Below the pieces are notes generated by a model. The model saw only the letters and a list, made by a program, of their open reading frames with translations, was not told the DNA's origin and did no database searches. 9,297 nucleotides of DNA from Verrucomicrobiota bacterium (GTDB lineage Bacteria > Verrucomicrobiota > Verrucomicrobiia > Limisphaerales > UBA9464): contig JAPLUH010000512.1 in NCBI GenBank assembly GCA_026397675.1, positions 1-9,297 on the forward strand, written 5' to 3'. This document shows positions 5,913 to 9,297 of this stretch, one piece after another. Both the position numbers and the translations under genes were made by a program. The first letter of the stretch is position 1; every line of letters starts with the position of its first letter.

Positions 5913-7208
5913 ATGTCCCCTCGTCCTTCTCTCGCCATTATTGGAACTGGAATCGCCGGACTCGGCTGCGCTCATTTCTTGCATAGCCAGTACGACCTGA
6001 CTCTCTTCGATCCCAATGCCCATGTTGGCGGTCACACCAACACCATCGACGTGGCGGAGCCGTCTGGACCTGTGCCTTTCGACACCGGGTTCATGGTGTT
6101 CAATCGGGTGACATACCCTTATCTGGTGGCCTTGTTCGAGGAACTCCAGGTGCCGGTTCAACGCACCGATATGTCCTTCTCGGTTCAGCATGTCCCCAGT
6201 GGATTGGAGTTCTCGGGCTCCAGCTTGAATCATCTGTTCGCTCAGCGTCGTAATTTATTCCGGCCCCGGTATTGGCGAATGCTCCTGCAGGTCAATCGCT
6301 TCAATGCCGAGGCGGTGCCCGCGTTGTCCGATTCGCAATGGGCCTCCGCGACGGTCGGCGATTATGTCGCACGTCGGGGCTACGGAAGTGATTTCCTCGA
6401 GCACTACCTCATTCCGATGAGCGGGGCCGTCTGGAGCACGCCGCCAGACCGGATGCTGGAGTTTCCGGTACGAACCCTCATTCAGTTCTTCCAAAATCAC
6501 GGCTTTCTCGGCCTTCACACGCAGCACCCGTGGTGGACGGTGACCCGAGGTGCCCGCGAATACGTCCGTCGGATGATTCCGCCCTTTGCCGACCGCATCC
6601 GGACTGGACTGGGCGTGGTGGCGGTCCGCCGCGAACGCGGGAGCGCCTGGGTGACGACTGCCGATGGTGCCACCCATCGATTTGACGCCGTCATTTTGGC
6701 TGCCCATGCCGATGAGTCGTTGCGCCTGCTCACCGATGCCGATGCGGATGAGCGGCGGTTGCTTGGCGCCTTCCAGTATCAACCGAACCTGGCGACGGTG
6801 CACAGTGATCGGAAGGTTATGCCCAAGGCTCGGCTCGCCTGGTCGGCCTGGAATTATCGCATGTCGCGGCATCCCAGTGGAGCCATTCTTCCGCAGACCG
6901 TGTACTGGATGAACTGTCTCCAAGGCCTTCAAACGGACACCGACTATTTCGTGTCCATCAATGGCGAGCACGAGATCGATCCGGCTCGCGTCCACCGCAA
7001 GATCCCTTACACCCACCCGCTCTTCAGTCTGGAGGCCATCGCTGCTCAAAAGGAGTTGCCTGGCCTCAACCGTCGCGGGAACGGCCAGAATGTCTTCTTT
7101 GCCGGCAGCTACTTTCGCTACGGATTCCACGAAGACGCCTTCGGAAGTGCAGTGCAACTGTCCCGCGTCCTGAGTCGACAGCCTGTCTACCCGGGTATTG
7201 GTGGGTGA
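5913..7208 (+). CDS. FAD-dependent NAD(P)/FAD-binding oxidoreductase (COG2907 type)
   Basis: This is a flavin-containing amine-oxidase-like protein of 431 residues, close to the family's usual length. The N-terminal dinucleotide-binding fold is LAIIGTGIAGLG (7-18), followed by TLFDPNAHVGGHTNTIDV, whose acidic residue should bind the FAD ribose. FDTGFMVFNRVTYPYL and QRTDMSFSVQ are typical of COG2907 proteins. The C-terminal FAD-binding segment NVFFAGSYFRYGFHEDAF is close to the end. The frame is open 40 codons further upstream, including an ATG at 5886, but the Rossmann motif should lie within about 10-15 residues of the start, so ATG 5913 is chosen. The substrate is not known. In proteobacteria such genes often sit with DUF1365, cyclopropane-fatty-acid synthase and photolyase genes; none of these is in view. 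sorA follows on the same strand after 91 nt. Confidence 0.88.
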   Translation: MSPRPSLAIIGTGIAGLGCAHFLHSQYDLTLFDPNAHVGGHTNTIDVAEPSGPVPFDTGFMVFNRVTYPYLVALFEELQVPVQRTDMSFSVQHVPSGLEFSGSSLNHLFAQRRNLFRPRYWRMLLQVNRFNAEAVPALSDSQWASATVGDYVARRGYGSDFLEHYLIPMSGAVWSTPPDRMLEFPVRTLIQFFQNHGFLGLHTQHPWWTVTRGAREYVRRMIPPFADRIRTGLGVVAVRRERGSAWVTTADGATHRFDAVILAAHADESLRLLTDADADERRLLGAFQYQPNLATVHSDRKVMPKARLAWSAWNYRMSRHPSGAILPQTVYWMNCLQGLQTDTDYFVSINGEHEIDPARVHRKIPYTHPLFSLEAIAAQKELPGLNRRGNGQNVFFAGSYFRYGFHEDAFGSAVQLSRVLSRQPVYPGIGG

Positions 7209-7299
7209 CTGGAGGATCATATTGAGGACCGCGGACAGGGTTTATTCTCTATCTCTCGGCGCTTTTCTAGGCCCACCATTCGGAGTTACCTTCGGATCC

Positions 7300-8523
7300 A
7301 TGCACCGGGAACTGGGAGAAGAGGGAACCAGCCGTCGGAGGTTCTTGAAGGCCGGCGTGGCTGGGCTGGCTGCTTCAGCCTGGGCTGAAGATAGGGTGCA
7401 ACTGCCCTTCGACATTGGCGAACGGCCGCTGGTCAAGTATCCCCAGAAACGCCCACTCATCCGTCACACGGCCCGACCGCCGCAGTTGGAGACGCCATTT
7501 TCGGTTTATCAGGAAAGCCTGCTCACACCGAACGATGCCTTTTTTGTCCGCTATCACTTGGCCGGTTCGCCGCCTCCTCAGTCGGTGCTGAGCCCGGAGA
7601 CCTTCCGCTTGCAAGTGCGCGGAACCATCCAGACGCCGCAGACCTGGAGCCTTGAAATGTTGAAGGAGAAGTTTGAGACGGTCGAAGTGGTCGCGGTGAA
7701 CCAATGCTCCGGAAATAGTCGCGGCTTTTTTCAACCGCGTGTTCCAGGAGGGCAATCGGGCCATGGCAACATGGGGTGTGCGCGCTGGCGCGGGGTCCGC
7801 TTGGCCGATGTGCTTAAGGCTTCCAACGTGTTGCCCCAGTCTAAGCAGGTGCTCTTCGATGGTCTCGATCGACCGCTGGTGGCCAGTATTCCCGACTTTG
7901 TGAAGGCGTTGGATGTTGAGCAGGCACTTGACCCGGATGTGCTCCTAGCCTGGGAGATGAACGGCGAAGCCTTACCGTGGCTCAATGGCTATCCGCTGCG
8001 CCTGGTAGTGCCGGGACACTATGGAACCTATTGGGTTAAGCACTTGCACTCGATTCAGGTGGTGGATGCCACCTTCACCGGGTTTTGGATGAATCCGGCG
8101 TACCGTATTCCCGACGATCCCTGCGCGCATGTGGCACCGGGAACCACGCCCAAGCGCACCGTGCCCATCAACCGGTTCAATGTGCGGTCTTTCCTGACCA
8201 GTCACCGGGCAGGAGATCGAATCCAGCCTGCAGGGCAAGGTGTGACCCTGCGCGGCATCGCCTTTGATGGCGGATCGGGCATCCGGGATGTCATTGTTTC
8301 CACGGATGGTGGAAAGCAGTGGACGACCGCCCAACTGGGCAAGGATCTCGGCCGCTATGCCTTTCGAGAGTGGACCCTCGACTGGCGGCCTCCGACGGAG
8401 GGTTCGCCGGAGGTCTTGGCTCGTGCCACCAATCGCCTTGGGCAAAGCCAGCCCCTGGATGCGTTGTGGAATCCCGCGGGCTACATGCGCAACGTCGTGG
8501 AACGAACCGTCCTGAGCCTATGA
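7300..8523 (+). CDS. sorA: Sulfite dehydrogenase molybdenum subunit SorA
   Basis: The 407-residue product is an exported molybdopterin oxidoreductase of the sulfite oxidase family. The Tat signal TSRRRFLKAGVAGLAASAWA (10-29) has an SRRxFLK motif and a likely A-W-A cleavage site, so the folded enzyme should reach the periplasm with its cofactor. The molybdenum ligand is Cys136 in NQCSGNSR. From memory of SorA from Starkeya novella, the substrate-pocket residues correspond to Arg84 and His86 (RYH), Arg141, and Tyr268 in WMNPAYR. The Moco domain runs to about 290 and a dimerisation domain with STDGGKQW follows. It should oxidise sulfite to sulfate and pass electrons to SorB, whose ATG overlaps its stop codon. 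Cys160 in NMGCARW is an extra cysteine where I would expect Asn. ATG 7300 was chosen because it places the twin arginines at residues 12-14; the frame extends 34 codons upstream. Confidence 0.93.
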   Translation: MHRELGEEGTSRRRFLKAGVAGLAASAWAEDRVQLPFDIGERPLVKYPQKRPLIRHTARPPQLETPFSVYQESLLTPNDAFFVRYHLAGSPPPQSVLSPETFRLQVRGTIQTPQTWSLEMLKEKFETVEVVAVNQCSGNSRGFFQPRVPGGQSGHGNMGCARWRGVRLADVLKASNVLPQSKQVLFDGLDRPLVASIPDFVKALDVEQALDPDVLLAWEMNGEALPWLNGYPLRLVVPGHYGTYWVKHLHSIQVVDATFTGFWMNPAYRIPDDPCAHVAPGTTPKRTVPINRFNVRSFLTSHRAGDRIQPAGQGVTLRGIAFDGGSGIRDVIVSTDGGKQWTTAQLGKDLGRYAFREWTLDWRPPTEGSPEVLARATNRLGQSQPLDALWNPAGYMRNVVERTVLSL

Positions 8524-8897
8524 ACCGACGCCATTTTCAATACTGCACCTCGGGTCGTGGAATCTTCAGCGCTGCGGTGGCGTTGACGGGTGCTTTGGCA
8601 CTGGCCGCGGCCACGGCCACGGTTCCAGAGACGCCCAAAGCCAACCCGCATCACGCCGATGCTTGGGTGCTCCCTGTGGGTGAGCCAGCGCTGCCCGAGG
8701 GAGATCTGGCTGCACCGATTCGCCGCCATTGTGCCCTGTGCCATTCCTTCGACTACATTGCCACCCAGCCCCGATTGAGCCGAACCGGGTGGATGGCCAG
8801 TGTCGAAAAGATGCGGGCTAAATACGGAGCCCCAATCCCTACCAACGACGTGCCCGCATTGGTGAATTTCTTGGTCAAGCACCACGGCAAGGAATAG
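8520..8897 (+). CDS. sorB: Sulfite dehydrogenase cytochrome c subunit SorB
   Basis: The 125-residue protein is a periplasmic mono-heme cytochrome c. A signal peptide covers about residues 1-33 (basic MNRRHF, then a hydrophobic Ala/Leu stretch ending near ATA). One heme attachment site CALCH is at 71-75, with His75 as one axial ligand. Met98 in VEKMRAKYGAP is the probable second ligand. The pattern LPEG...CALCHSFDYIATQPRLS...W...V.KM...YGAP matches SorB, the electron-accepting partner of SorA. Its ATG (8520-8522) overlaps the sorA TGA in an ATGA, which implies translational coupling and a roughly equal supply of the two subunits. SorB would collect electrons one at a time from the molybdenum site and hand them to a soluble cytochrome or terminal oxidase. 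The twin arginine in MNRRHF is not followed by the Tat consensus, and Sec export is normal for cytochromes c. Confidence 0.92.
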   Translation: MNRRHFQYCTSGRGIFSAAVALTGALALAAATATVPETPKANPHHADAWVLPVGEPALPEGDLAAPIRRHCALCHSFDYIATQPRLSRTGWMASVEKMRAKYGAPIPTNDVPALVNFLVKHHGKE

Positions 8898-8984
8898 GTG
8901 CTCCCTGAGGCGATTTTTGGGAATGCACATCCGATCTGGCCATGAACCGCATTGAGGTTCCATCGTCCGTGGACACGATGATTC

Positions 8985-8991
8985 GAGGGAG
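8985..8991 (+). promoter_or_regulatory. Ribosome binding site deciding the sulfatase-like start
   Basis: GAGGGAG lies 4 nt before the ATG at 8996, or 7 nt counted from its GAGG core. It is the best Shine-Dalgarno seen in the window. It selects 8996 over the upstream in-frame ATGs at 8942 and 8978, and it gives a protein that begins directly with a basic signal-peptide N-region. Confidence 0.6.
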
Positions 8992-8995
8992 TTTG

Positions 8996-9297
8996 ATGAG
9001 GAGGGGTCGGCCCCGTGCGTTCGGCGCGTTCGGCGTGCTGGGTGCCTTGTTGGCCCTGCTGTTGGCGTCTTTAGCCCTGGTGGCTGCCGATGCCCCAGCG
9101 CCCGCTTCAAGCAAAGCAGCCAAGCCAGCCAAGGCAGATGTTCGCACCAACGTCCACCGCCGCTCGCCGTTACCCAACGTGGTGATTCTCGCAGCCGATG
9201 GCTGGGCAGAGTCAGACCTGGGAACGAACGGCTCTTTCCCGAATCTGGAGAAATTGGCGGCCTCGGGCCTGCGCTGGACCCAGGCCTACGCAGGCGC
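8996..9297 (+). CDS. Secreted sulfatase/alkaline-phosphatase-superfamily protein (partial, C-terminus off the right edge)
   Basis: One hundred codons are visible, and the frame is open to the window end. A signal peptide fits residues 1-33: MRRGRPR, then a hydrophobic core LGALLALLLASLALV and a probable cleavage site near VAADA. An Ala/Lys/Pro-rich linker (34-48) follows. Residues 60-98 look like the start of a sulfatase: PNVVILAADGWAESDLG, then PNLEKLAASGLRWTQAYA, the usual PNxxxLAxxGxxFTxAYA pattern. Most sulfatases have LADD at the first metal site. Here the sequence is LAAD (65-68), so the first aspartate is replaced by alanine and only Asp68 remains, with Asp74 nearby. The formylglycine motif CxPSR would lie beyond the window, so sulfatase cannot be separated from phosphodiesterase or an inactive relative. 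It follows sorB by about 98 nt on the same strand, and an operon with sorAB is possible. Confidence 0.75.
   Translation, partial: MRRGRPRAFGAFGVLGALLALLLASLALVAADAPAPASSKAAKPAKADVRTNVHRRSPLPNVVILAADGWAESDLGTNGSFPNLEKLAASGLRWTQAYAG

Noticed and set aside
6255..7220. A 321-codon minus-strand open frame
   Set aside because: It is antisense to the FAD oxidoreductase, which has complete motifs at both ends. The shadow shows no recognisable domain.
8942..8995. Upstream ATGs (8942 and 8978) as the start of the sulfatase-like gene
   Set aside because: They would put 13-18 extra residues, including acidic ones, before the basic start of the signal peptide. They also lack the good Shine-Dalgarno found before 8996.
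8481..9110. A 209-codon minus-strand open frame across sorB and the sulfatase start
   Set aside because: It is opposite the CALCH cytochrome and the signal-peptide region of the next gene, and its composition is that of an antisense shadow.

Overview
The window is about 60% G+C and is tightly packed with genes on both strands. The gene content suggests a Verrucomicrobiota chromosome, possibly of the Pedosphaera/Limisphaerales type. Supporting signs are a remnant of an H-X9-DG pseudopilin, a ROK kinase next to a Gfo/Idh/MocA oxidoreductase, a zinc-ligand-free type B ribosomal protein L31 with a lysine tail, a sulfatase-like protein, and few recognisable Shine-Dalgarno sequences. This is inference from family habits; no marker gene in the window fixes the phylum. 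I see no tRNA, rRNA, CRISPR array, insertion sequence or phage gene.

Left part (1-2613): an ArsR-type regulator (minus strand, cut by the left edge) follows a short minus-strand remnant of an H-X9-DG pseudopilin. The remnant stops just before a plus-strand ROK-family sugar kinase. The kinase converges, 38 nt apart, on a Gfo/Idh/MocA NAD(P)-dependent oxidoreductase. Both point to carbohydrate metabolism.

Middle (2614-4969): a 269-nt divergent spacer with small alternative hairpins leads into rpmE2 (L31 type B). A strong intrinsic terminator follows, then prfA (release factor 1) and, 4 nt after its stop, a YqaB-like HAD sugar phosphatase. This is a translation block with a phosphatase riding on the prfA transcript.

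Right part (4970-9297): a minus-strand protein has two membrane helices, a helical region and a C-terminal GrpE-like beta domain. It would be a membrane-anchored GrpE relative and is the least ordinary gene here. Divergent from it is a COG2907-type FAD oxidoreductase, then sorA and sorB, overlapping by ATGA. These encode a Tat-exported molybdenum sulfite dehydrogenase and its mono-heme cytochrome c partner, which should oxidise periplasmic sulfite to sulfate and pass electrons to the respiratory chain. The last gene, cut by the right edge, starts as a secreted sulfatase/alkaline-phosphatase-superfamily protein with an altered first metal-binding motif.

Most of the window is ordinary metabolic and housekeeping sequence. 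The items most worth a second look are the membrane GrpE-like protein, the truncated pseudopilin, the rpmE2 leader, and the sulfatase-like gene beside sorAB.
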